Origin: Reichenbachiella agariperforans
GTDB taxonomy: Bacteria; Bacteroidota; Bacteroidia; Cytophagales; Cyclobacteriaceae
NCBI RefSeq assembly: GCF_900142205.1
Contig: NZ_FRAA01000001.1
Coordinates: forward strand, 1,448,796-1,512,795
Direction: 5' to 3'
Length of the DNA stretch: 64,000 bases
The position numbers were made by a program, and so were the translations under genes. Below the pieces are notes generated by a model, which was given only the letters and a program-made list of their open reading frames with translations, was not told the DNA's origin and ran no database searches. How positions within the stretch are numbered: the first letter of the stretch is position 1; every line of letters begins with the position of its first letter. Of this stretch, positions 36,201 through 43,873 are shown piece by piece.

Positions 36201-37444
36201 TTTTTGGGATCATGTCTAAACTGCTCAAACTCCCCTGACATTTCATCAAAATAATTGATACCTGCACCATCCGTACCTATCCACAATCGCCCCTTTAGGT
36301 CTTGCATGACAGCCTGTGCTATTCTAATATCAGAATCTTTACTCTTTTTGTAGAAGTTGTGCCCGAAAGCTCCTTTGGACAAATCCAACTTAACCATCCC
36401 TTCGTTGTATGTCGCAATCCAGAATATACCATCCTGATCTTGCAGCAACTTGGACGCTTGATTGTTGGGTATAGAGAAGGGATCACTAGAATCATGCTGC
36501 ATATGATGCAACAGTTTCCCTTGAGTATCCACTACATAGACTCCATGGTCGGAGGTAGCAATCCAGACGTTGTGATCTTGCCCTTGATAGATGTCATATA
36601 TCGCTATGCTTTCCTCTGCAATGACAGGGTTTTCAAAAACTTGATTTTGGTCCATCACAGCCAACTGCGACAGGTTATTGCCTACCCATACTTTGCCTCC
36701 CTTATCCACCATCAACGCCTTAGGCAAGTGATCTAAAGATTCTCCTCCATTGTTGGGGATGGTGATTCGTTGAAAATTGTCCTGATCAGGCCTGTATCTA
36801 TGCAAATGGCTTCCACCGGTCACCAACCAAACATTACCTTGTTCGTCAATATCTATACGAGAGACATCATTGTCATCCAAGGAGGTCTTGTCCGAAGGAT
36901 GGTTGAGATAGTGAGAAAAATGAAGTGCTTGTTCATCGCCTGAGTCAAAGCGATTCAATTCGGCCTTGCTCACTCCATTTTTAGTAGCCACCCAAATTTC
37001 ATTGTTTAACGGGTTGTAATCAATGTCATTGATGACGTCACGCGTATTGATGTGAAAAAGACTTTTGTCATATAAGTGTATCCGTCGAAAAGCCCCCTTT
37101 TCGTGTCGATATATGTTCAACCCATTCTTGGTTCCTACCCACAGGTTACCATATTTATCTTCTTCGAGAGCATAAACTCTGTTGTTGCTAATGGATGTGG
37201 AGTCGCCAATGATCGGACGAAAAACCTCAAAACCATACCCGTCATAGCGGTTGAGCCCGTCGATCGTCCCAAACCACAAAAAACCACGGCTATCCTGAAA
37301 CACTTCCAAACATGTACTACTCGACAATCCCTGCGGTGTAGAGTAATTCTCAAATTTGAGATTGGAAAATTGGGGTTGTGCCCATGCCAAACTACAACTC
37401 AACAGCAACCCTACGACCAAATGACACTTTCTATTTGCTTTCAT
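33278..37444 (-). CDS. Hybrid two-component system sensor/regulator (one-protein HTCS)
   Basis: 1388 residues. Signal peptide (VVGLLLSCSLAWAQ). Residues about 25-720 form two seven-bladed Reg_prop beta-propellers with repeated DRxGxxWxGT-like units (DSRGFLWFGTIDGLNRYDG, KYGNLWVGTKNGLNIY). A Y_Y_Y domain follows (about 735-800), a membrane segment (about 810-832, YTIYILLISLATWMLF), HisKA with SHEFRTP (phospho-acceptor His about 859), HATPase (GTGIGLNFTKSLVEQH), a receiver domain with SDVMMPEMDGF (Asp about 1183) and an AraC-type HTH at the end (MGVSRSHFYRKVNSLTG). Such proteins sense a periplasmic oligosaccharide and activate the adjacent PUL. It lies between the PUL and the fucose operon on the same strand, so it may control both. 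Confidence 0.95.
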   Translation of the reverse strand: MKANRKCHLVVGLLLSCSLAWAQPQFSNLKFENYSTPQGLSSSTCLEVFQDSRGFLWFGTIDGLNRYDGYGFEVFRPIIGDSTSISNNRVYALEEDKYGNLWVGTKNGLNIYRHEKGAFRRIHLYDKSLFHINTRDVINDIDYNPLNNEIWVATKNGVSKAELNRFDSGDEQALHFSHYLNHPSDKTSLDDNDVSRIDIDEQGNVWLVTGGSHLHRYRPDQDNFQRITIPNNGGESLDHLPKALMVDKGGKVWVGNNLSQLAVMDQNQVFENPVIAEESIAIYDIYQGQDHNVWIATSDHGVYVVDTQGKLLHHMQHDSSDPFSIPNNQASKLLQDQDGIFWIATYNEGMVKLDLSKGAFGHNFYKKSKDSDIRIAQAVMQDLKGRLWIGTDGAGINYFDEMSGEFEQFRHDPKNPNSLSSDKVLYLEKCYDGDIWVCTLDGGLNKFDPETKRYVHYKHDQSDSTSIAQNSVWCAVEDQKHRLWAGTQEEGLNVLDPRTGSFVQFEHTPYDSTSILGDYVFSLYIDSHERLLVGTSRGMCWADISGDLSEGLVFNKVDEPNVTGILINDIVEDHLGDIWVGSDLGLHRLSAALNLKKTYSTEDGIPNNLVIGVEEDEQKQLWLITKSGMSCFDFETESFKNYNVSDGLQGMEYQSKSIARLKDGRILAGGINGFNLFDPRNIAQDTLQVLPILIDFKILNHSIHAGEELNGRVILEHALDQSKEIVLKHNEGYITLSFVALHMHNPDRVKYAYKLHGADQSFVQAGPTRMANYSGLQPGSYRFEVKASLNGDWSTAASTVLWLEVLPPPWKTWWAYTIYILLISLATWMLFKYYTKMVNEERERELDHMKLQFFMNVSHEFRTPLTLILNPVDKIISSFNDPEIVKNSAFVIQRSARKLLNLVNQLLDFRKMDLGKAPLDPIKGDIVPFIKDITKLFEDLAREKEIEMTFSSTIDGMFIWFDPDKIEKVLSNLLSNALKFTPKGGKVEVIVDHKQDVGGTLFGTRKLGESVEIKVKDSGIGLKKEQLSAVFDRFFHIDNTNSGTGIGLNFTKSLVEQHDGVITVESDYGQGSCFTVNLPLESKQLQDALKGNQEVRRTIKDFDMNSIKSLEYEISISDMNVLDSDETADTSGYQTILIVEDNKELRVHLKNELRHQFKIKEAANGQEGLEKAKKFYPDIVISDVMMPEMDGFEMCRNIKTNTDTCHIPVILLTARSLEEDRIEGYEIGADAYLPKPFNVNVLRARIKNLLESKKRLREKFVSQTGIMASSELTTNSLDEKFLDDVTKVILEHVSDSDFGLEDVLTEMGVSRSHFYRKVNSLTGQNPSNFIRTIRLKHAAELLKKRTGSIKEIAFMSGFNSTAYFSKTFRELFGMTPNEFASKSDDASA

Positions 37445-37545
37445 AATCCCTCCAAATCAATGCTGCAAGCAAAGTAGTCTTTACCGATTGCGATTGTGTC
37501 CAATCTAATCTTTTTTCAATAATAATAAATCTCTCTGCTGCTAAT

Positions 37546-37580
37546 GATGAAGTCATCCTGAAACACAGCATGACTTCATC
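37546..37580 (-). terminator. Hairpin after lldD, probable end of the fucose operon
   Basis: GATGAAGTCAT (37546-37556) pairs perfectly over 11 bases with ATGACTTCATC (37570-37580) around a 13-base loop. The arm overlaps the last codons of the lactate dehydrogenase gene. Downstream on the minus strand comes a T-rich tract (ATTTATTATTATT) rather than a pure T run. It could end or attenuate transcription before the regulator gene. Confidence 0.5.
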
Positions 37581-38727
37581 TCACCTTAAAATTAGGAAAA
37601 TCCTCGACTCGTTCACAACAAATTTGCTCCATTACTTGCAGCAACTGTGTTTTGAGCATTCCTATGATATGGTCTCCTCCTTGGCTACCCAGCGCAGCTA
37701 CGCTATACATAAAGCTCCTGCCCATGAAAGTAAACTCCGCTCCACTGGCCAATGTCCTTGCTACGTCTGGACCTGATCGAAGACCACTATCCATCATGAC
37801 CTTGATCTGACCTTTGTATTTCTCTGCGATACGAGTCATCGGCACGATACTCGACTGCCCTGCGTCCAACTGTCTACCTCCGTGATTGGAGACGATGATC
37901 CCATCCAATCCCAACTTGATAGCCTTCTCAGTATCTTCTTCGCTGGCAACTCCTTTCAATACGATCTTTCCTTTCCACTTGTCACGTATGGCTGCTATTT
38001 TATCCTCGTTTAGCCTACCCGAAAACGTTTGATCCATGAATTTACCGAGTTGCTTCATGTTTAGATTCTTGGGCATATAGGGACGAAGTGTCTCAAAATT
38101 TGGCTGACCGTTGATCAAAGTTCTCAATGCCCACTCTGGCCTCCCCATGATCTGTAGCATGTTGTTCACAGTCATACTTGGCGGCATGGCCAGCCCGTTG
38201 CGAATGTCTCTGGGACGAAAACCAAAAGTAGGTACATCGGACAGCAATACTAATACTGGACAACCGGCTGCATCTGCACGTTTGAGAATATCGTCTCTCA
38301 CCTCATCCTTGGCTGGATGATAGAGCTGAAACCACGCCCGCCCCTCGGTCAGTTCGCTGGCCTTTTCGATACTCATGGTAGTGACAGTACTGAGAATAAA
38401 CGGCACATTGTGCCGAAAAGCCGCCTTGGCTAAGATCTCAGGAGCCTTGGGCCACATCAAGCCCTGCAAGCCCACTGGAGCGATCCCAAACGGCGCATCG
38501 TAGGTATGCCCAAATAGTTCGGTAGACATATCCGAATGCGTGTGCTTGGTCAAGTACTGGGGGATCAATTCCACATCTCGAATCTCCTTGGTATTCCTCA
38601 CCAAATTCACATCCTCGTTGCATCCTCCATCGAGGTATTCAAAAGCAAATCGAGGCACTTTTTTCTTCGCTCTTTTGATCAAATCGTCTATCGACGGGTA
38701 ACTGGAGTTATATGCCCACTTGCTCAT
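37576..38727 (-). CDS. lldD: FMN-dependent L-lactate dehydrogenase (alpha-hydroxy-acid oxidase family)
   Basis: 383 residues, a full-length member of the family. It begins with YPSIDDLIKRAKKKVPRFAFEYLDGG, has FGIAPVGLQGLMWPKAPE for flavin binding and VSNHGGRQLDAGQ, whose His is the catalytic base. MMDSGLRSGPDVARTLASGA and FMGRSFMYSVAALG complete the FMN site. It oxidises L-lactate to pyruvate. In this operon L-lactate is the expected product of 2,4-diketo-3-deoxy-L-fuconate cleavage, so it completes fucose breakdown to two pyruvates. Its start overlaps the stop of the mutarotase gene by four bases. Other 2-hydroxy acids remain possible substrates. Confidence 0.88.
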   Translation of the reverse strand: MSKWAYNSSYPSIDDLIKRAKKKVPRFAFEYLDGGCNEDVNLVRNTKEIRDVELIPQYLTKHTHSDMSTELFGHTYDAPFGIAPVGLQGLMWPKAPEILAKAAFRHNVPFILSTVTTMSIEKASELTEGRAWFQLYHPAKDEVRDDILKRADAAGCPVLVLLSDVPTFGFRPRDIRNGLAMPPSMTVNNMLQIMGRPEWALRTLINGQPNFETLRPYMPKNLNMKQLGKFMDQTFSGRLNEDKIAAIRDKWKGKIVLKGVASEEDTEKAIKLGLDGIIVSNHGGRQLDAGQSSIVPMTRIAEKYKGQIKVMMDSGLRSGPDVARTLASGAEFTFMGRSFMYSVAALGSQGGDHIIGMLKTQLLQVMEQICCERVEDFPNFKVR

Positions 38728-39053
38728 AGTTCAAATATTTTGTTCATTACTACCCATTTTTCTCCCTTAGCGGCAAAGGGCAATCGCTTTTGGTATTGAT
38801 CCATCAGTTCTTCCCATTCTTGCACTTTTGGATTGTTCTGATCCAAGGCATTCTTCTTTTCGAACGAAAAATCATCCCTTGCCTCCACAGTCATGACCAG
38901 TCGATCTCCCACATGATAAATTTCCATCCGCTCGACACCGGAATCTATGATGCTTTTCTGCACCTCTGGCCACACAGCCTGATGATGCTCTTTGTAAGCC
39001 TGGATCAATGAAGGATCATCCTTCACATCTAAAGTGAGTATATATTTTTTCAT
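38724..39053 (-). CDS. L-rhamnose/L-fucose mutarotase family protein (RhaM-like)
   Basis: 109 residues, the usual family length. KKYILTLDVKDDPSLIQAYKEHHQAVWPEV carries the HH pair (about 23-24) that corresponds to the catalytic His region of RhaM, and GVERMEIYHVGDRLVMTVEA matches the dimeric alpha-beta barrel fold (split motif read over two parts). It would speed interconversion of sugar anomers; in this operon the sugar is most likely L-fucose. Stop and start overlap with the lactate dehydrogenase gene. It is distinct from the exported RbsD/FucU-like protein at 345-890. Confidence 0.88.
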   Translation of the reverse strand: MKKYILTLDVKDDPSLIQAYKEHHQAVWPEVQKSIIDSGVERMEIYHVGDRLVMTVEARDDFSFEKKNALDQNNPKVQEWEELMDQYQKRLPFAAKGEKWVVMNKIFEL

Positions 39054-39136
39054 TTAATAAAAGCTTATTGGTCTTTAGGTCAACGCTCGGTTTAGAAAAC
39101 TAGGCTACTTCATAGGTACCTATTTGCAACACGTAA

Positions 39137-40435
39137 TCAAATTTTCCCTTTCATCACACGCATGCCATAGCTGGCGATAAACAGGAAGCACAACAAGGGC
39201 AGTACGAAAGAAAAATTGACTTCTGGAACACCGAGAATCTCTATATCCGAATACCCTGCTCCTCCCAAATCCAATATCATCCCTTGTAGGGTAGGCATCA
39301 AGGCCCCTCCCACTATCGCCATCACCAAACCTGCTGCGCCAATCTTGGATTCGTCCTCACTCAAGCCTTCCAAGGCAATACCGTATATCGTCGGAAACAT
39401 CAGAGACATACAAAACGAAACCATCACCAAACAATACAGCCCAATCATACCTTGGATAAAAATGGTCCCCAAGACAAATACAATAGCAAGAGCCGAAAGC
39501 AATGTGAGCAATTTGCCCGAATTGATATACCTCAACAGAAAGGTACAAATAAAACGTCCCGAGAAGAACAGCACGAAAGCCGCAAACTGATAACTGCCTG
39601 CCGTGACACCATCCACTCCGATCGATTCGGCATACTGGTAGATGTAGGTCCAACACATGATCTGTACACCTACATAAAAAGCCTGAGCCAACACACCCTG
39701 TGCGTAGTGTGCCCTTTGGACCAATGTCTTGATGATCTGCCAAGTACTCAGGCTATCTTCTTCATCTTTGCTCTCTGGCATTTTGCTAATGACAATCAGT
39801 ACAAATACAGCTATCACCACCAAACCTAGCGCCACGTATGGATCACGTATGACCATCAAGTCAGACTGTCGGATCGTCGCTTTGGCACTCTCTGACAGCC
39901 CACCAAAGTTGACGTCATCGGACTGAAGTTTGGCTAGCACGAAATTTTGCGCCACTAACAATCCACCAATCAAGCCCACTGGATTGAAAGCCTGAGCCAG
40001 GTTCAACCGACGTGTGGCGGTCTCCTTGCTTCCCATAGATAGGATGTAGGGATTGGCGGTGGTTTCCAAAAAAGCCAGTCCAAAAGTCAATACATAGAGT
40101 CCCATCAAAAAGAAACCAAACTGCTGGGTAACGGCAGCCGGATAAAACAACAAGGCTCCCGACGCATACAACCCCAGACCGATCAATACGCCTGTTTTGT
40201 AGGAGTACTTGCGGATGAACATAGATGCAGGCAAAGCCATGGTAAAATAACCACCGTAAAAAGCCAACTGTACCAGCGAGGCTTGAAAATTATTCAATTC
40301 CAATACCTTTTTAAAGGCCGACACCATCGGGTCGGTCACCGCATTGGCAAAACCCCAAAGGGCAAATAGTGAGGTGATTAAAACGAAAGGTAACAATACC
40401 TTACGTGACACCACTTTTTCATTCGTCTTCATCAT
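39137..40435 (-). CDS. fucP: L-fucose:H+ symporter, FucP-type MFS permease
   Basis: 432 residues with about 12 predicted membrane segments. FALWGFANAVTDPMVSAFKK and LVQLAFYGGYFTMALPASM are the FucP-family start; LAFLETTANPYILSMGSKE and RRLNLAQAFNPVGLIGG are the signature middle; CMSLMFPTIYGIALEGL near the end is also family-typical. It brings free sugar across the inner membrane. The gene is 57 bases after the fucose dehydrogenase gene. Some FucP-type proteins carry other hexoses, but the gene context strongly favours L-fucose. Confidence 0.9.
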   Translation of the reverse strand: MMKTNEKVVSRKVLLPFVLITSLFALWGFANAVTDPMVSAFKKVLELNNFQASLVQLAFYGGYFTMALPASMFIRKYSYKTGVLIGLGLYASGALLFYPAAVTQQFGFFLMGLYVLTFGLAFLETTANPYILSMGSKETATRRLNLAQAFNPVGLIGGLLVAQNFVLAKLQSDDVNFGGLSESAKATIRQSDLMVIRDPYVALGLVVIAVFVLIVISKMPESKDEEDSLSTWQIIKTLVQRAHYAQGVLAQAFYVGVQIMCWTYIYQYAESIGVDGVTAGSYQFAAFVLFFSGRFICTFLLRYINSGKLLTLLSALAIVFVLGTIFIQGMIGLYCLVMVSFCMSLMFPTIYGIALEGLSEDESKIGAAGLVMAIVGGALMPTLQGMILDLGGAGYSDIEILGVPEVNFSFVLPLLCFLFIASYGMRVMKGKI

Positions 40436-40492
40436 GCTTTTTTGCTTTATAAAAAAATGCTAATCTCTGCATTTTCAACTTTATCTTTTGAC

Positions 40493-41275
40493 TCAGGTAA
40501 CTGATCGGTCAAAATGTACATAACCACCATCTACAAACAGCCACTGACCCGTAGTATGAGCACTTCGCTCTGAGAGTAAAAATACCGTCATTGCAGCTAT
40601 TTCTTCTGCTTCGGTCATCCTTTTTCCTAATGGTATGTTGCTTACAATGTTCTTCAATTTCTCCTCTCGGTTTTCGAATGTGTTTAACCAAGTCTCATAG
40701 AGTGGGGTCATTACCTCTGCAGGAATCACAGCGTTGACCCTCACATCGTAGGGAGCCAGTTCTACCGCCCACTCTCTAGTCAGTGCGAGTTGAGCACCTT
40801 TGCTGGCGGCATATCCAGATGTACCTCCTTGACCTGTTACAGCCGTTTTGGAACTTACATTCACTACCGACCCTTTGTGTTCTTTGAGCTGTGGCAGTGC
40901 GTAGTGCACCATATCATAATAGTGCATCAAATTGGTCATGACCGATTGACGAAACCGTGCCGGGTCACCCTCTTCTAAGCCAGCACCATCATTGACTCCT
41001 GCATTGTTGACCACACCATCGATGCGACCGAGTGTAGCGACGGTTTCCTCCACTACACGCTGGCAGACCTCTGCTTCGCCCAATTCTGCAATGATATTGA
41101 GGCATTGACCTCCCGCAGCTTTTATCTTCTTTTCTATCGCTTCGCCTGCAGCGACGGATCGCCCGACTACCACAGGTATAGCGCCTTCGGCTGCCAGCTC
41201 TAGCGTAATCGCCTCGCCGATCCCTTTGGCTCCACCCGTCACGATGAAAACTTTATTTTTTAGTTTTAAATCCAT
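40493..41275 (-). CDS. SDR-family L-fucose dehydrogenase
   Basis: 260 residues. NAD(P)-binding TGGAKGIGEAITLELA near the N-terminus, NNAGVND, the catalytic Ser in NVSSKT and Tyr/Lys in GYAASKGAQLALTREWA, and the C-terminal TGQWLFVDGGYVHFD. It resembles bacterial and mammalian L-fucose dehydrogenases (HSD17B14-like). The reaction would be L-fucose to L-fucono-lactone. It lies between the lactonase and permease genes. Related enzymes also oxidise L-galactose and D-arabinose. Function is inferred from operon logic plus family. Confidence 0.82.
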   Translation of the reverse strand: MDLKLKNKVFIVTGGAKGIGEAITLELAAEGAIPVVVGRSVAAGEAIEKKIKAAGGQCLNIIAELGEAEVCQRVVEETVATLGRIDGVVNNAGVNDGAGLEEGDPARFRQSVMTNLMHYYDMVHYALPQLKEHKGSVVNVSSKTAVTGQGGTSGYAASKGAQLALTREWAVELAPYDVRVNAVIPAEVMTPLYETWLNTFENREEKLKNIVSNIPLGKRMTEAEEIAAMTVFLLSERSAHTTGQWLFVDGGYVHFDRSVT

Positions 41276-41302
41276 GTTTTTCTTGTATTGAGTACTGCGT
41301 AA

Positions 41303-42136
41303 TTAGTATTGAGATAGGCTGTAGAATTTAGCAGCCGTGCCTCCCATAATATGCCCCTGTTCTGTATCTGAGAGTTGGGAGATATGGGACTGGAGTAAGT
41401 CGTATATGCCCGAATAGCTCCCTGCCAGCAGACATACAGGCCAATCCGAACCGTACATCAAACGCTCTGGCCCAAAATGCTCCAGACAAAAATCGATGTA
41501 AGGAGTAAAGTCCTCCCTTTTCCAATTTTTCCAATCAGCTTCAGTCACCAGACCTGATAGTTTGACTGTCACATGCTTTCTTTCAGCGATGGCCTTCATG
41601 TATTTGGCCCAGTGATCAAAAGATGCCTCTTTGATCTGAGGCTTGGCGATATGATCGACCACCAGCGGCATCTCTGGCAGTTGATCGATGAATTGCAGCG
41701 TCTCTTCCAGCTGTCCCTGATGCACCAACACATCGTAAGTCAAGCCAAAATCCGCCAGCTTCTTCACTCCCGCCATGAAGGCCAGATCCGTCATAAAATC
41801 ATCCGGTTCAGCTTGCAAAATATGTCTTACGCCTTTGAAAACCACTTGTTCGGTATAACGCTCCAAGTCTGCAGACAATTGATCCGATCTCAAATCAACC
41901 CAACCCACTACACCTCGAATAAAGTCATGCTTATTGGCTAGAGACAAAAGGAAATCTGTCTCCGCCAATGATTGATCTGCTTGTACGGCTACACATCCAT
42001 CTATCCCCTTGTCCTCCAGAAGAGGCTGCAAATCCTCGGGCAAAAAATCCCGCTGAATCACAGCCATTTCTTCGGTGATCCAGGCATCCCTCAGCGGATC
42101 AAACTGCCAAAAGTGCTGGTGTGCATCGAGTCTCAT
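41303..42136 (-). CDS. Amidohydrolase-family L-fucono-lactonase
   Basis: 277 residues. Amidohydrolase_2 family: the start RLDAHQHFW supplies the HxH metal motif (His5, His7); HILQAEPDDFM, PLVVDHIAKP and MYGSDWPVCLL carry the remaining His and Asp ligands. The family includes the lactonases of fucose and rhamnose oxidation pathways. It would hydrolyse L-fucono-1,5-lactone to L-fuconate. The start codon overlaps the stop of the FAH gene (ATGA). Confidence 0.85.
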   Translation of the reverse strand: MRLDAHQHFWQFDPLRDAWITEEMAVIQRDFLPEDLQPLLEDKGIDGCVAVQADQSLAETDFLLSLANKHDFIRGVVGWVDLRSDQLSADLERYTEQVVFKGVRHILQAEPDDFMTDLAFMAGVKKLADFGLTYDVLVHQGQLEETLQFIDQLPEMPLVVDHIAKPQIKEASFDHWAKYMKAIAERKHVTVKLSGLVTEADWKNWKREDFTPYIDFCLEHFGPERLMYGSDWPVCLLAGSYSGIYDLLQSHISQLSDTEQGHIMGGTAAKFYSLSQY

Positions 42137-42984
42137 GCGTCTGGGTGTGCTACAGCTGTTTGCTTGGATGTACCCAGACCATCGATACCCAATTCCATCA
42201 CATCTCCCGGTTTCAAATAGACTGGAGGATCAAATCCCAACCCTACGCCTGCAGGTGTACCCGTGGAGATCACATCCCCTGGTTCCAAAGTCATAAACTC
42301 TGACAAGTAGCTGATCACAGTCGGAATATCAAATACAAAATCTGACGTATATCCATCCTGAATCTTCTCGCCGTTGAGCTTGAGCCATAGGTTGAGGTTG
42401 TGTGGATCAGCGACCTCATCAGTACTCACAATATAGGGTCCGAGTGGCGCGAATGTATCGCAACTCTTGCCTTTCACCCATTGACCACCACGCTCGAGCT
42501 GGTAAGCTCTTTCGCTCACGTCATTGTGTAGGGCATAGCCGCCAACATAATCCATAGCCTCTTCTTTGCTCACATAACTAGCGGTCTTGCCGATCACCAC
42601 AGCCAATTCGACTTCCCAATCGCTCTTTTCGCTTCCTTTTGGGATCACCACATTGTCATTAGGACCACATAGACTGGATGTTGCCTTGAAGAAAATCACA
42701 GGCTCTTTCGGTACTTCCATACCACTTTCTTCTGCATGTTTCCTGTAGTTCAATCCGATGCATATGATCTTGCCTGGGCGATAGATCGGTGCATCAAACT
42801 CAGGGGTCTCTATCACTTCCAGCTGACCTTTTTCGATCAACTCCTCTACCTTGCTAAAAGCATCCGATGACTCGAAAAAATCCCTGTCGATATCTTGGAC
42901 GTGCCCTGCCAAACTATAGTGTGTATCACCAGCACTTACACCAGGCCATACTTTCCCATCTTTTCTATATCTAAATAATTTCAT
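42133..42984 (-). CDS. FAH-family 2,4-diketo-3-deoxy-L-fuconate hydrolase
   Basis: 283 residues, the usual length for cytosolic FAH-family hydrolases. IICIGLNYRKHAEESGMEVP and PVIFFKATSSLCGPND form the substrate pocket; DWEVELAVVIGKTA carries the acidic metal ligands; GYALHNDVSERAYQLERGGQW and GDVISTGTPAGVG are family hallmarks. In the Xanthomonas-type pathway this family splits 2,4-diketo-3-deoxy-L-fuconate to pyruvate and L-lactate, which matches the neighbouring dehydrogenase and lactate dehydrogenase. An alternative ureidoglycolate-lyase label would not fit the context. Confidence 0.85.
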   Translation of the reverse strand: MKLFRYRKDGKVWPGVSAGDTHYSLAGHVQDIDRDFFESSDAFSKVEELIEKGQLEVIETPEFDAPIYRPGKIICIGLNYRKHAEESGMEVPKEPVIFFKATSSLCGPNDNVVIPKGSEKSDWEVELAVVIGKTASYVSKEEAMDYVGGYALHNDVSERAYQLERGGQWVKGKSCDTFAPLGPYIVSTDEVADPHNLNLWLKLNGEKIQDGYTSDFVFDIPTVISYLSEFMTLEPGDVISTGTPAGVGLGFDPPVYLKPGDVMELGIDGLGTSKQTAVAHPDA

Positions 42985-43096
42985 GATTCTTCGTATTTTT
43001 TGATTGTAAAAATTCTCTTATCTCATCAACAGTCGCTCGCTGTTTCTCAAAACATCTCTTTGCATGTGACTAGTCAAACTAAAAAGGCCGCTCGGA

Positions 43097-43873
43097 TCAA
43101 TTGCCATTGAGCGTCACAAAACCTCCATCTATCGGAAAATCTGACCCTGTAATAAAAGACGCCTCGTCTGAGCATAGATACAGTACCAAGTCACCGATTT
43201 CTTGTGGTTTACCCATTCGACCAATAGGCTGTGTTTGTGATAATTTTTCGAACATTTCCTCTTCCTTTCCTGGGTAATTTTTGGATATAAACCCATCCAC
43301 AAATGGCGTATGGACCCGTGCAGGTGATATACTATTGCATCGAACCTGTTGTCCTAGGTAATCTTTGGCAATCGACAAGGTCATGGTATGCACAGCCCCT
43401 TTGCTCATCGAATAAGCAAAGCGATCATTGAGGCCTACATGTGCACCAATCGAAGACAGGTTGACGATAGCTCCCCCATCTCTCATCTTTGCAACACCCG
43501 TTTGCAAGCAGTGGTACACGCCTTTGACATTGACAGAGTAGACCCTATCCAAATCTTCCGCAGTTGTATTCTCTACATTGCCTACATGCGCGATACCCGC
43601 ATTGTTGACCAGTATATCAAGGTTTTCTTCGCCTACCGCTCGATCAAATGCCTGCTGCACACTCTCCAACTTGGACACATCACATGCAATGGTTTTAGCG
43701 TCTCCACCAGCTGCATTGATCTCATCGACGACCAACTGACCTCCCTCTTCGTTGAGCTCGAGGATGGATACCTTCGCGCCATTTCCGGCCAACGATAGTG
43801 AAATCGCTCTACCGATACCGCTACCACCACCCGTGACAATGGCACGTTTCCCTGTTAAATCAAATTTTTTCAT
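43097..43873 (-). CDS. SDR-family 2-keto-3-deoxy-L-fuconate dehydrogenase
   Basis: 258 residues from the ATG at 43873, chosen because it overlaps the UxaA stop as ATGA and begins with MKKFDLTGKRAIVTGG; an in-frame ATG at 43894 inside the upstream gene is less likely. GGGSGIGRAISLSLA binds NAD, LVNNAGIAHVG and NLSSIGAHVG surround the catalytic Ser, and AYSMSKGAVHTMTLSIA gives Tyr and Lys. C-terminus ITGSDFPIDGGFVTLNGN. It would oxidise the C4 hydroxyl of 2-keto-3-deoxy-L-fuconate. A 112-base gap with no gene separates it from the hydrolase. Confidence 0.85.
   Translation of the reverse strand: MKKFDLTGKRAIVTGGGSGIGRAISLSLAGNGAKVSILELNEEGGQLVVDEINAAGGDAKTIACDVSKLESVQQAFDRAVGEENLDILVNNAGIAHVGNVENTTAEDLDRVYSVNVKGVYHCLQTGVAKMRDGGAIVNLSSIGAHVGLNDRFAYSMSKGAVHTMTLSIAKDYLGQQVRCNSISPARVHTPFVDGFISKNYPGKEEEMFEKLSQTQPIGRMGKPQEIGDLVLYLCSDEASFITGSDFPIDGGFVTLNGN

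Noticed and set aside
38724-39053. Rhamnose-specific role for the mutarotase
   Set aside because: The family is named after RhaM, but no rhamnose isomerase, kinase or aldolase is nearby; all neighbours fit L-fucose.
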